64,000 nt of DNA from JAUIIK01 sp963709995 (GTDB taxonomy: Bacteria > Chloroflexota > Chloroflexia > Thermomicrobiales > CFX8). Shown piece by piece: positions 50,302 through 59,903 of the stretch. The stretch lies in NCBI GenBank assembly GCA_963709995.1, contig CAVPYN010000011.1, positions 62,001 to 126,000 on the forward strand, given 5' to 3'. The notes below the pieces were generated by a model. That model saw only the letters and a program-made list of their open reading frames with translations, did no database searches and was not told the origin of the DNA. Both the position numbers and the translations under genes were made by a program. The first letter of the stretch is position 1, and every line of letters starts with the position of its first letter.

Positions 50302-52466
50302 ATGGTTGCGACGACGTTCCGCACCGCTGCGGAGCACGACACGACGACGGCGACGTGGCGATGGCCAGGACTACGTTTCTACGCCATCCTGCTGGCCCTG
50401 TTGCTTTCCGCGCTGACCATCGACGCTCTCATCGAACCGATTGCGCCGTTCGATGTGCCGCTCACCAACGCGATCCAGCGCATCGAGCTACCCGGACTCG
50501 CCACGCTCCTGCACGCCGTCGAACTCCTGACCAGCTCCGAAGGCGCCATCGTCGTCTGGCTCGTCGCTCTGACGCTGTGCGCCGTAACGCGCGCCTGGCT
50601 CCCGGCGCTGGCCCTCCTGAGCCTGCCCATCGGCGGCCTGCTCAACGAAGGACTGGGCAGCGTCATCGTCCAGCGTACCCGGCCCGACAACGCCCTCTAC
50701 GACATCTCCCGCGCGCTGCCCGACATCGACGCACCCTCCTTCCCCAGCGGCCATGTCATCGGCGCCATCCTGCTCTACGGGCTCTGCTTCTTCCTGGCCG
50801 GCAACCTCACGCAACCGCCTGCTGCGGTATGGCATTCGTGGCCTATCCGTGAGCGTCATTCTCTTGACCGGCTTCGACCGCATCTGGGAAGGCGCGCACT
50901 GGCCGACCGACGTCCTGGCCGCCTACAGTCTCGGCGGACTGCTGCTGCTCGGAATCGTCAGCGCCTACCGCCGCATCGATGCCGCCGCCGGTCACTTACC
51001 CTTCATCCATGCCGGCTACATCCCCCACGATGAGACGCGCGAACATGCTCACGCCCTGACCAGCACCGTCTTCTTCCAGGAGACGACCGTCTCGAAGGTC
51101 TATGCGCCCGGCTTCCTGCCGCGCGCGCTCTACTGGCTGGCGTATCAGGCCGCGTTCCCCTATATCCGCAACCAGGCCGCGCTGGAGGCGGCCAAGCAGC
51201 GCCGCAACCTGGCTGCCATGCTCAGTGAATACTGGTATGGCCAACCGGCCGTGGCGCGCGTCAGCGCGATTGATACGATTGAGGGCAACCTGGCCCTGAC
51301 CAGCGAGCGTGTCATCGGGAGCGAGCCGCGTGACCGGCAGGCTGCCAAACGGTGGCTGCAGGATCTGCGGGCTCGGTTCGAGGCGGCAGGTCTGCCGACC
51401 TGGCAGATCGATCCACGCCAGCCACGCGCCATCGACAACGTCCTCGAGACGCAGGATGGCCGCTACATGATCGTCGACCTGGAGTCGGGACTGGTCTCGC
51501 CGCTGGCCTCACTGCAGACCTGGTGGCGGGCGATCCGGCGCGGCTCTGGTGCCGATCTACGATGATGTCTACTTCGATGTGACGCGCGAACTATGTCGAA
51601 GCGCACACGAGCGCGATGCGCGCCGCACTGGGTGACGCCTGGATGCAGGAACTCGCGTCGACGCTGGAGCGCGCAGAGCATGCCACCCATAGCTGGCATG
51701 CCAGTGAGCCGCGTATCTGGAGCCGGACACTCAAAGCCGCCTGGCACGGGTTCTATGTGCGCAGTGGCCGGCCGGCTCCAGACGCAAGGTGGCCGGTGGC
51801 CAGCACAAGGCGACGACGTGGCTCACTGGTGCCGTGGCGAGTTGGCAGGCCGAGGGCCGCATCGATGCGCTCCAGGCCGAGCGCTTGCGGGCGGAGATCG
51901 CCTCACCGGCGGTGCAGGCGGTGCTGCCGCACTTTGGCGCGCACTTCGTCCTGAGCGTCGTGTTGCGTTTCCCCTTCGGGAGTCTGGCCCGATTCAGCTG
52001 GAGTCTGTGGGGGCTGAGTGCGGCGACGGTGAAGCTGCTGTTGCGTAAGCTGGACCGGCAGGGTTGGAAGGCAGCCCGGCAGGTGCATCATCCGCTGGTG
52101 ATCGCCTTGTCGTTGATCCCGGGGTTCGGGGCCTTCGCCTACCTGGCGGCGCGGCCGGTGCGGTCGAACCGGTTGTTGGTGCGGGTCGCGCTGGATGCGG
52201 TCATGCTCAAGCTGCCGAAGCAGTGCTGGCAGCGTTCGCGTGTACGCCGGCTGGTCGCGCCACCACCACAGCTGGTGCTGGCGCCGGTGCCGGCGGGACC
52301 GCGTATCGCGCGTCGCCCGCACTCACGCCACGCCCTCGCCTTCGCCTCGCGGGCGGTAGACCGCAGGCCACTCGCAGCCGGGCTGATCGGTGACGTGCCC
52401 TCGTCGGACCGGCACCCGAGCGTGTCGAAAGACGGTACGCACGGTATCCCGCCACCGTACAGCTAG
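50302..52466 (+). pseudogene. PAP2 phosphatase fused to a kinase-like domain and a membrane tail; four frameshifts
   Basis: ATG 50302 follows GGGGAGC. Frame 1 gives a PAP2 membrane phosphatase with 'VQRTRPDNALYDISR', 'APSFPSGHVIGAILLYG' and, after a break near 50825, 'GFDRIWEGAHWPTDVLAAYS', i.e. all three PAP2 motifs. The same frame continues without a stop into 'TTVSKVYAPGFLPRALYWLA', then 'QPRAIDNVLETQDGRYMIV' and 'DLESGLVSPLASL', which looks like a kinase-like fold (Lys, catalytic-loop Asn, metal-binding Asp). Breaks near 51545, 51592 and 51780 lead to a C-terminal membrane part ('VIALSLIPGFGAFAYLAARP') and the stop at 52466. About 720 residues if one protein. The joined reading is inferred; it could be two adjacent genes. 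Confidence 0.6.
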
Positions 52467-52486
52467 GCGGCAGTCTGCACCTCATC

Positions 52487-52514
52487 GGAGTCCTCGCTGA
52501 GTGGCGAGGACTCC
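52487..52514 (+). terminator. Hairpin terminator after the PAP2 fusion gene
   Basis: GGAGTCCTCGC (52487-52497) pairs over 11 bases with GCGAGGACTCC (52504-52514), loop TGAGTG, 20 bases past the stop. Tail TGCGTTCTG is weakly U-rich. Confidence 0.6.
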
Positions 52515-52630
52515 TGCGTTCTGCCCAGATGGCGCCATCGACCACCTTTGCAGATGCGGAGCGCCGTCAGGCAGGTAGAGCCAACTGCTTGAATACCTAC
52601 CTGCTCAGAACAGGTAATCAAGAAATCTTC

Positions 52631-52680
52631 AACACGTAATCTGCACGGTGTTTCAGGCGCAGCGATAAGCCATCATGAAT
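52631..52680 (+). promoter_or_regulatory. Upstream motif shared with 49611-49660
   Basis: AACACGTAATCTGCACGGTG plus T at 52631-52651 matches the copy at 49611 at 18 of 21 positions. It precedes the MacB-like ABC exporter operon by about 110 bases. Confidence 0.4.
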
Positions 52681-52738
52681 CAACGGCTGCAGTGTGCAGT
52701 CGAGGAGTCGAACAACGAAGTTCAAGGAGGACTCGACA

Positions 52739-53530
52739 ATGTTCGGAGTACGTTCGCAAGGATCCACAGCAGTGGAATCGCTCAATGGCGACCACCCGCA
52801 GTCTGACTACATCATTCGAGCCGAAGATGTCTCGAAGACCTATCAGACCGAGACGGGAGCGGTGCCCGCTCTGTCGAATGTTGATTTTTCTATCGCGCGC
52901 GGCGAGATGGTCGCGATCATGGGACCGTCGGGTTGCGGTAAGACAACGCTGTTGAACTGCCTCTCCGGCCTCGACAATATCGACTCGGGCCGCATCTGGC
53001 TCGATGGAAACGATATCGCCAAGCTCTCAGATCGCAAGCGCACCGCCTACCGCGCCCGCCGCATGGGCTTCATTTTTCAGGTCTACAACCTGCTGCCGGT
53101 GCTGAGTAGCGCCGAGAATGTCGAACTGCCGTTGCTCGTCGCAGGCGTCAAGCCGAAGGAAGCTCGCGAACGCGCGCTCGAGGCGCTCAACACCGTCGGT
53201 TTGACTAAGTGGGCGACCAACCGTCCGGCACAACTCTCCGGCGGCCAGCGCCAGCGCGTGACCGTTGCCCGGGCACTCGTCACCAATCCGGCGATTGTCT
53301 GGGCCGACGAGCCGACCGGCGCGCTGGACTCGAAGACAGCCAGCGAGATCATGGATTTGATGCGCGATCTCAACCAGCGCCAGGGACTGAGCTTCCTGGT
53401 CGTCACCCACGATGCCGGCATCGGCGACCGCTGCGACCGCATCGTGCGGATGCAGGACGGTCAGATCGCCGGTGAAGTGGCCCACGACATCTTCGCGCAG
53501 TCGATGGCGGTCGCCACGCGCGCTGGCTAG
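52739..53530 (+). CDS. ABC transporter ATP-binding protein (MacB/LolD type)
   Basis: 263 residues. Walker A 'IMGPSGCGKTTLLNCLSGLD', Q-loop 'MGFIFQVYNLLPVLSSAENV', signature 'QLSGGQRQRVTVARAL', Walker B 'AIVWADEPTGALDSKTASEI', H-loop 'FLVVTHDAGIGDRCDRIVRM'. 'FQVYNLLP' and 'PTGALD' are typical of the MacB/LolD/FtsE branch, which drives mechanotransmission rather than transport through the membrane. ATG 52739 follows AAGGAGG. It is followed after 57 bases by its permease. Confidence 0.93.
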   Translation: MFGVRSQGSTAVESLNGDHPQSDYIIRAEDVSKTYQTETGAVPALSNVDFSIARGEMVAIMGPSGCGKTTLLNCLSGLDNIDSGRIWLDGNDIAKLSDRKRTAYRARRMGFIFQVYNLLPVLSSAENVELPLLVAGVKPKEARERALEALNTVGLTKWATNRPAQLSGGQRQRVTVARALVTNPAIVWADEPTGALDSKTASEIMDLMRDLNQRQGLSFLVVTHDAGIGDRCDRIVRMQDGQIAGEVAHDIFAQSMAVATRAG

Positions 53531-53587
53531 AACAGCGCACTACTCGGGCGTCAATGCTGACGCACTTCTGAGACATGGAGGTCCCTG

Positions 53588-56584
53588 ATGAATGACATTT
53601 TCGGAATACCAATGAACGGTATTGCAGTTGTCCTGTCGGCATTCCTTGCCCTGTGCCTGCTATCCGTCCTCTGGATCGCCTGGCGACGAACGATCATCTT
53701 CAAGCTCGGCATCCGTAACATGGTGCGACGCAAGACCCAAACGACGCTCATCGTCGTCGGCCTCGCCCTTTCGACGCTGATCATCACCGCGGCGCTTGGC
53801 ACCGGCGATACGATCAACAACTCGATAACGTCGGATGTATACACAAGCCTCGGGCAGGTTGACGAACTGGTCTTCGCAAGTCAGACAACTGACACAAGAG
53901 CCGATCTGACAGCCCAGGATACGCTGGCGCCAAACACGCTCGAGATGATCGACCGGGCAGTGGCCGGCGATCCCAACATCGACGGCGTGCTGCCGATGCT
54001 GGAGACGCGCCTGCCAGTCCTCAACGATTCCGGCCAGCTGGCTGAAGCGGACGTCGTCGTCACTGGTCTGGATCCCGACCGCATCAGTTCCTTTGGGGGC
54101 CTGATCGATACCAGCGGCAACGAGATCGAACTTAGCCAGCTGGCGCCCGACCAGGTGGTCGTCTCCGCGAAACTGGCAGAAGAGATCGATGCACAGATAG
54201 GCACACAGCTGACAGTGCATGTCGGTGACACGCCACAGCAGTTCTCAGTCGCCGCGATCGCGAAAGACAGCCATCTGAGTGGCACGCGCCGCAGCCGAGA
54301 CAGCTACATCGAATATCCAGGATTGACGATGCCCCTGGGCACTCTGCAGGCGCTCCTCGACCGTCCCGGTGAGATCAGCGTCATCGCCCTCTCGAACGCA
54401 GGCAATGACAAAGCGGGCGAAGAGCTCACCGATGCAGTCGTCGCGCGTCTCGCGCCGGCATTCGAGGGCCAGAACCTCGGCATCGATACGATCAAACAGG
54501 ATCGCGTCGAAGATGCCGAGCTCATCGGGACGAACTTCACCTCTATCTTCGTCGTCCTGAGCATGTTCTCGGTCATCTCCGGAGTGCTCCTGATCATCCT
54601 GATCTTCACGATGCTCGCCTCAGAGCGCCGCACCGAGATGGGTATCGAACGCGCGATCGGCACGCAGCGACGGCAACTGATCCATCAGTTCGTCGCCGAA
54701 GGCGCCGGTTATTCGTTCGGTGCAGGCTTGATCGGTGTCACGCTCGGAGCGCTGGCCGCGGTCGGTATCGCTCAAGGAATGAAGATCGTTTTCGGCTCCT
54801 ACGCTCCGATCGAGGCGCACGTTACCCCTCGCAGCTTGCTGGTAGCGTACGCGCTTGGCATGGCCATCACGTTCCTGACGGTCGTCGCCTCTTCCTGGAA
54901 GATCAGCCGGGTCAACATCGTCGCCGCGGTGCGCGATATCCCCGATATGGTCACGAGCAAGCGCAAGTGGTCGACGCTGATCTGGGCCGGCCTGCTCATC
55001 GTCGCCGGAGCGCTCATGGCTCTGATGGGTTCGGGTGGAAATTCTGCGGAGCTGTTCTCGATTGGCATGACACTGGCTCCACTTGGGCTCGTCCTGATCC
55101 TGCGCTTCTTCGGCCTGCCAGGACGCCTGCTCTATACGGCAGTTGGGCTCTACACGATAGCCTTCTGGCTGATGCCGCAGTCGACCTTCAAGTCGCTCTT
55201 TGGTGAGTTCGATTTCAGCGTCGCCATGTTCTTTCTCTCTGGTATCTTCGCCGTCGTCGGCGCGACGATCGTGATCCTGCAGAACAATGACATTCTGCTC
55301 GCCGGCGTCTCCCGCCTCGGTGGCCTGTTCCGCTCGAAGTTGCCGGCGGTGCGTACCGCCGTCGCTTACCCGAGCGCTGCACGAGGTCGCACTGGCTTGA
55401 CCATCGCGATGTTCAGCTTGATCATCTTCTCGCTGGTCCTCATCGCGACGATGAACGCGAACTTCCTGGAGTCGGCGCTCGGTGACGAAGCCAACGCCGG
55501 CTGGGATGTGCGCGCCGACGCCGTTACATCCACCCCGCCGCGCGACCTTGTAGCAACGTTGCAGCAGCAGGGAGTTGACACGAGCCAGTTCGAATCGGTC
55601 GGTGTCGTGACGAACCCGGATGAGTCAACTTCTCCGCTACGCATGGCAGGCGCCGACGAGTGGAAGATCTGGCCAGTCCTGGGTGTCGACCAGCAATTCA
55701 TCGACCACAGCGAGATCGTCTTCGGCCAGCGTGCGGCAGGATACGAAACCGACGCAGATATCATGCACGCGCTGGCAACCCAGACCAACGTCGCGATCAT
55801 CGACTCCTTCGCCGTGCCAGCCGAGGGCGACCTCGGAAGCGATGGTGACGCCTTCAAGCTCACCGGCCTGAAGAGCGGAGAAGAAGTCTTTGAACCGATA
55901 ACCGTCGAACTTCAGAACCCTCAAGATGGGAGCGCATACTCCATCACGATCATCGGTGTAATCGACAGCAAGATCGGCAGCCTGTTCGGCCTCTATACGA
56001 ATCAGCAGACGATCGACGCCGTCTATCCGAAAGTTACATCCACCTCGTGGTTCATATCCCTACAGGATTCGGCTACGTCGAATACGGTAGCGAAGAGCGT
56101 CGAGTCGGCGCTGCTCACCAGCAGTGTCCAGGCCACCTCGATTCGAGACCAACTGCGCGATCAGCAGAAAGAGGAGAGTGGCTTCCTCTACATCATCGAA
56201 GGTTTCATGGGCCTGGGTCTCTTCGTCGGCATCGCCGCGGTCGGTGTCATCGCCTTCCGCTCCGTGGTCGAGCGACGACAGCAGATCGGTGTCCTGCGCG
56301 CGATCGGCTTCCAACGCGAGATGGTCTCGCTCTCCTTCATGATCGAGTCCCTGTTCATCGTTGGGCTTGGAGTGCTTTCCGGCGCGCTGCTTGGATTGCA
56401 ACTGGCGCACAAGATGGTGCTCGATCCCGATCAGGGCTTCTCATCCGACATCAGCTTCGTCATTCCCTGGACGACGATCGTTCCGATCCTCGTCGTGACG
56501 GTCATGGTCGCGATGTTGATGACCTGGATCCCGGCACAGCAGGCTGGGCGCATCACCCCGGCTGAAGCGCTGCGATACGAGTAA
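53588..56584 (+). CDS. FtsX-like (MacB-family) ABC transporter permease, two-domain
   Basis: 998 residues with about ten membrane segments: an N-terminal one ('GIAVVLSAFLALCLLSVLWI'), a large extracellular domain, an FtsX core ('FVVLSMFSVISGVLLIILIF', then 'ERRTEMGIERAIGTQRRQL'), a middle membrane block, a second extracellular domain, and a second FtsX core ('GVIAFRSVVERRQQIGVLRA', 'IVPILVVTVMVAMLMTWIPA') ending 'RITPAEALRYE'. This duplicated-FtsX layout is common in Chloroflexota and Actinobacteria for exporters of lipoproteins, peptides or drugs. The start has GGAGG at eight bases. Operon with the ATPase above; a strong terminator follows. Confidence 0.92.
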   Translation: MNDIFGIPMNGIAVVLSAFLALCLLSVLWIAWRRTIIFKLGIRNMVRRKTQTTLIVVGLALSTLIITAALGTGDTINNSITSDVYTSLGQVDELVFASQTTDTRADLTAQDTLAPNTLEMIDRAVAGDPNIDGVLPMLETRLPVLNDSGQLAEADVVVTGLDPDRISSFGGLIDTSGNEIELSQLAPDQVVVSAKLAEEIDAQIGTQLTVHVGDTPQQFSVAAIAKDSHLSGTRRSRDSYIEYPGLTMPLGTLQALLDRPGEISVIALSNAGNDKAGEELTDAVVARLAPAFEGQNLGIDTIKQDRVEDAELIGTNFTSIFVVLSMFSVISGVLLIILIFTMLASERRTEMGIERAIGTQRRQLIHQFVAEGAGYSFGAGLIGVTLGALAAVGIAQGMKIVFGSYAPIEAHVTPRSLLVAYALGMAITFLTVVASSWKISRVNIVAAVRDIPDMVTSKRKWSTLIWAGLLIVAGALMALMGSGGNSAELFSIGMTLAPLGLVLILRFFGLPGRLLYTAVGLYTIAFWLMPQSTFKSLFGEFDFSVAMFFLSGIFAVVGATIVILQNNDILLAGVSRLGGLFRSKLPAVRTAVAYPSAARGRTGLTIAMFSLIIFSLVLIATMNANFLESALGDEANAGWDVRADAVTSTPPRDLVATLQQQGVDTSQFESVGVVTNPDESTSPLRMAGADEWKIWPVLGVDQQFIDHSEIVFGQRAAGYETDADIMHALATQTNVAIIDSFAVPAEGDLGSDGDAFKLTGLKSGEEVFEPITVELQNPQDGSAYSITIIGVIDSKIGSLFGLYTNQQTIDAVYPKVTSTSWFISLQDSATSNTVAKSVESALLTSSVQATSIRDQLRDQQKEESGFLYIIEGFMGLGLFVGIAAVGVIAFRSVVERRQQIGVLRAIGFQREMVSLSFMIESLFIVGLGVLSGALLGLQLAHKMVLDPDQGFSSDISFVIPWTTIVPILVVTVMVAMLMTWIPAQQAGRITPAEALRYE

Positions 56585-56611
56585 GCGCTTCAACCTGACA
56601 GACAGGATAAC

Positions 56612-56644
56612 GCAAGAGTGGCGCGGTTGGTGCGCCACTCTTGC
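56612..56644 (+). terminator. Hairpin terminator after the MacB-like operon
   Basis: GCAAGAGTGGCGC (56612-56624) pairs perfectly with GCGCCACTCTTGC (56632-56644), loop GGTTGGT. Located 27 bases past the permease stop; shared with the end of the convergent aldolase gene region. Confidence 0.75.
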
Positions 56645-56729
56645 TCATTGTCGCGAAGATAGCTCGCGACTCAGATCCCCCGGAGCACGGCCCAGATGCA
56701 ACCAGCCCAGGCTCGGTTTCGATCGATAT

Positions 56730-57491
56730 CTACCCCGCCGCCGCGGCCAGATAGTCGCGGGTTGCGCTGGCCAGCAACCCCCAGGATGACACGCTCGTCT
56801 GCAGGCAGCCACGCTCGCGTGCTGCCCTGGCCTCCTCGCCGGTCGACGTGTTAATTCCGACCGGAACCCCGGCTGCAATCGCAAGGCTGATGATCCGCTC
56901 GATTGCTGCTTCCACCTCAGGGTGGTTGCGCCCTCCGGGATGTCCGAGGGATTGCGAGAGGTCAGCCGGGCCAATCGTTACGGCAGTAAGCCCTTCAACC
57001 TCCAGAATTTCGGGAAGCTCGTCGATTGCATGGACATTTTCTATGAGCGCGATGACAGCGAGTTCACGATTCGCGTCAACGGTGTATTCGGCCAGCGAAC
57101 TGGTCAGTCCAAAGTCCGCGGCTCGCGTACCGGCGAGGCCACGCTCTCCCAGAGGGTGATAGTAGACCGAGTTGACGGCGCGGCGGGCGTCGTCCGCACT
57201 ATTCACCTGGGGAATCACGATTCCCTGAGCGCCAGTGTCCAGATGACGCAGGATCATGTCCGGAGAGTTGTGCGGCACTCTCACAACTGGAGTGATTCCG
57301 ACTGCTTCGGATGCGCGCACGAGCGTCTCGCATTCGCGAACACTCATGTGCCCGTGTTCGCAGTCGATCATGACGTAGTCGAAGCCGGACAGTCCGAGAA
57401 CCTCGACCAGTTGCTCGTCGGCTGAGGAGATGATCACTCCAGCTACCGGCTCTCCCGCCAGCAATTTCGCCTTCATCAGATTCGTTCGCAT
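56730..57491 (-). CDS. HpcH/HpaI-family aldolase (class II pyruvate aldolase)
   Basis: 253-residue (beta/alpha)8 metal-dependent aldolase cleaving 2-oxo-3-deoxy or 4-hydroxy-2-oxo acids to pyruvate plus an aldehyde. 'LGLSGFDYVMIDCEHGHMSV' carries the catalytic His, 'PVVRVPHNSPDMILRHLDTG' the Arg, 'GIVIPQVNSADDARRAV' the next strand, 'ALIENVHAIDELPEI' the metal Glu and 'TAVTIGPADLSQSLG' the metal Asp. All key residues are in place. ATG 57491 follows GAGGAG; the longer in-frame start at 57587 has no ribosome site. Confidence 0.92.
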   Translation of the reverse strand: MRTNLMKAKLLAGEPVAGVIISSADEQLVEVLGLSGFDYVMIDCEHGHMSVRECETLVRASEAVGITPVVRVPHNSPDMILRHLDTGAQGIVIPQVNSADDARRAVNSVYYHPLGERGLAGTRAADFGLTSSLAEYTVDANRELAVIALIENVHAIDELPEILEVEGLTAVTIGPADLSQSLGHPGGRNHPEVEAAIERIISLAIAAGVPVGINTSTGEEARAARERGCLQTSVSSWGLLASATRDYLAAAAG

Positions 57492-57893
57492 TGCATTCTC
57501 CTCAATTGGTAACCGAACCCCTGGAGGGCTCAGGTTGAACGGCGTAGTCCACGAACTCACGCACAAACCCGGCGGGCTTTCCGGCATCCTCTGCGCTACG
57601 AGGTGGATGGAAATGCGCTGCTTTCCGCGGTGAGCGCCACCGGCAACGGCCAGCGCACGTCGTCCACATTCTCGTGGCGCACGCCTGAAAGGTCCAGTCT
57701 AGCGCAGAACTACGCCTCGTCAACGACGATCAAGTGCCTTGAATTGGCGCTTACACGGGGCATATGCGAAAATGGAGAACGGCTGCAATGGATGCTCGAC
57801 CTTTCCCGCGCTGAAACGTTTCAGCTTGCGATTGACACAATCTTTCATCCTCGCAGCCGACAAGAGACGACACGATCGAAGGGACTCCTCGTC
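57492..57893. other. Intergenic stretch, no gene called
   Basis: About 400 bases between divergent genes. A minus-strand frame to 57502 ends 'GKPAGFVREFVDYAVQPEPS', and an adjacent frame contains 'HENVDDVRWPLPVALTAESS'; both look faintly protein-like but have no start and no family, so a decayed fragment is possible. Otherwise only promoter space. Confidence 0.4.
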
Positions 57894-58637
57894 ATGGCTG
57901 GTCACAACAAATGGTCCAAGATCAAGCGAAAAAAGGCCGCAAACGATAGCAAGAAGGGCGCGAACTTCTCCAAACTCTCACGCGAGTTGCAAGTCGCGAC
58001 CCGCGAGGGTGGCCCTGATCCGACATCGAACATACGCTTGCGACTCGCTATCGACCGCGCCAAGCGCGACGGGATGCCGAACGATACGATTGATCGCGCC
58101 GTCGCGAAGGCTAGTGGGGCGAACGCGGACGCCGACTCGTTTGAGACGGTCGTCTACGAAGGTTACGGCCCCGGCGGCGTTGCAGTCCTCGCAATCGCCC
58201 TCACCGACAATCGCAATCGCACCGCGGCCGAAGTTCGCAACGCGTTCAGTCGGCATGGGGGTTCACTCGGCGAGACCGGCACGGTCGCCTGGCAATTCGA
58301 CACGGTCGGACAGATTGTTATCCCGGTCAATGGCTCCGATCCAGATGAGATCTCCCTCACCGCGATTGATGCTGGCGCTACTGACGTCGAAGCGGATGAC
58401 GAAGAGATCGTGATTACCACGGAGCCAGGAAACCTGACGTCGGTTGCGAATGTGATGCGCGAAACAGGGCTCGAAATCGCCGATCTAACCGTCACACGAT
58501 TGCCCCAGACACCGATGGAACTAGAGGCTGGGAACTCTGGCACTGCAATGCGCTTGCTCGAAACGCTCGAAGATCTCGACGATATCAGCGAGGTGTACAC
58601 GAATGCCAGCTTCGCCGAGGAAGCCGCCATCGCCTGA
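57894..58637 (+). CDS. yebC: YebC/PmpR-family DNA-binding regulator / translation factor
   Basis: 247 residues. The N-terminal 'MAGHNKWSKIKRKKAANDSK' is the family hallmark, followed by 'KLSRELQVATREGGPDPTSN', 'LRLAIDRAKRDGMPNDTIDR', 'VYEGYGPGGVAVLAIALTDN' and 'RNAFSRHGGSLGETGTVAWQF'. Full length. ATG 57894 is the conserved start (GAAGGGA ten bases upstream). Members bind DNA as regulators or help ribosomes through proline stretches; which applies here cannot be told. A hairpin terminator follows. Confidence 0.95.
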   Translation: MAGHNKWSKIKRKKAANDSKKGANFSKLSRELQVATREGGPDPTSNIRLRLAIDRAKRDGMPNDTIDRAVAKASGANADADSFETVVYEGYGPGGVAVLAIALTDNRNRTAAEVRNAFSRHGGSLGETGTVAWQFDTVGQIVIPVNGSDPDEISLTAIDAGATDVEADDEEIVITTEPGNLTSVANVMRETGLEIADLTVTRLPQTPMELEAGNSGTAMRLLETLEDLDDISEVYTNASFAEEAAIA

Positions 58638-58657
58638 CCACAGTCAATCTTTCTCTG

Positions 58658-58682
58658 GGTGGTCAGGACGAACCTGACCACC
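58658..58682 (+). terminator. Hairpin terminator after yebC
   Basis: GGTGGTCAGG (58658-58667) pairs with CCTGACCACC (58673-58682), loop ACGAA, 20 bases past the stop. No U-run. Confidence 0.65.
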
Positions 58683-58787
58683 GCGCTCCTGACCAGAGAC
58701 CCTCAACGGTTAGGGACAGCGCTAGCGGGTAACTGACAACTTTCATCGGCTTATCTCAGATTTGCCGGCAGAGGGGGCAAACACGAG

Positions 58788-59862
58788 GTGATGGTCCAGC
58801 GATCGGAATCAGCGTGGAGCATGCCCCGCGAGCGCCTCAGTTCCTCAGCGCGTCGCAGCCTGGTCCGGGCTCTAGCTCTTAGCCTGCTTGTCGTTCTCGG
58901 CGGCACGCTCGGCTATATGATTTTCGAGGGCTGGAGCCTCTCCGACAGCTTCTATATGACGATCATCTCGATAACGACCGTCGGCTACGGCGAGGTCCGC
59001 CCGCTCGACGCCTCAGGAAGGGTGCTCACCGCGGGACTCATCGTTGGCGGCATCGCGATTTTCGGCTACAGCCTGACCGTGCTGGCATCGTCGCTGATCG
59101 AAAGCGAGATCACCGGCCGAACACGAGAGCGACGCATACGAAGCGCCATCGAGTCCATCAGCCGTCACGTGATCATCTGCGGTTTCGGCCGGGTGGGTGC
59201 CAGCGTCGCCCGAGAACTCGATGCCGAAGGGATGCCATTCGTTATTGTAGACAATGATGCAGACCGCATCGCCGACTGCGTCGCACAGGGCTACCTGGTC
59301 GTAGCTGGAGACGCCACCGACGACCTCGTGTTGTCAGCGGCCGGAATCGAACGCGCCCATGCCCTGATCTCCGCACTGGATGACGACGCACAAAACGTCT
59401 TTATTACGCTATCGGCCAGAGTGCTCAACCCCGACGTCATCGTCGCTTCCCGCTCCGCTTTCGGGGCAGACGGAACGTAAACTCCGCCTTGCCGGCGCAC
59501 AGCACGTCATTTCACCCTATGTCATCGCTGGGCACCGGCTCGCTGGTGTTGTCCTGCGCCCGCGGGTTATCGAATTTCTGGATATTGTGATCAGTTCACG
59601 AGGCCTCGAATTCTGGCTCGAAGAGATCACCGTCGGCATCAGATCGCGGATTACCGGGAAACCAATCTCCGATTCGCATATCGGGCGTGACACCGGCGCG
59701 CTGCTCCTGGCAATCGTTCGCGCCGACGGTACACGAGTAGCCAACCCGCATGCCCACACTGTGCTGGAGGCCGGCGATACCCTTATTGCGATCGGGACCC
59801 GCGACGAGCTCCGGCACCTAGAACAGATCGCCAGCGACATCACCATCGACGAAACACATTGA
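58788..59862 (+). CDS. Potassium channel protein with RCK (TrkA-N and TrkA-C) domains, frameshifted
   Basis: Two-transmembrane K+ channel of the MthK type. First segment 'ALALSLLVVLGGTLGYMIF', selectivity filter 'ISITTVGYGEVRP' (TVGYG near 64-70), second segment 'LIVGGIAIFGYSLTVLASSL'. The RCK Rossmann domain follows ('VIICGFGRVGASVARELDAE', 'FVIVDNDADRIADC'). Near 59462, in 'CGGGGCAG', the frame breaks; the rest ('TERKLRLAGAQHVISPYVIA') runs into a TrkA-C domain ('LEAGDTLIAIGTRDELRHLE') to the stop at 59862. About 358 residues when joined. GTG 58788 and ATG 58791 are adjacent possible starts. Conducts K+ under gating by a cytosolic ligand or ion. Confidence 0.88.
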
Positions 59863-59903
59863 TTCGGATTCCTGGACGTGTTCGGGCCGAAGCAGGGCGT
59901 TCC

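Noticed and set aside
57502..57723. Minus-strand frame ending 'GKPAGFVREFVDYAVQPEPS'
   Set aside because: Looks slightly protein-like but has no start, no ribosome site and no family; mentioned only as a possible fragment.
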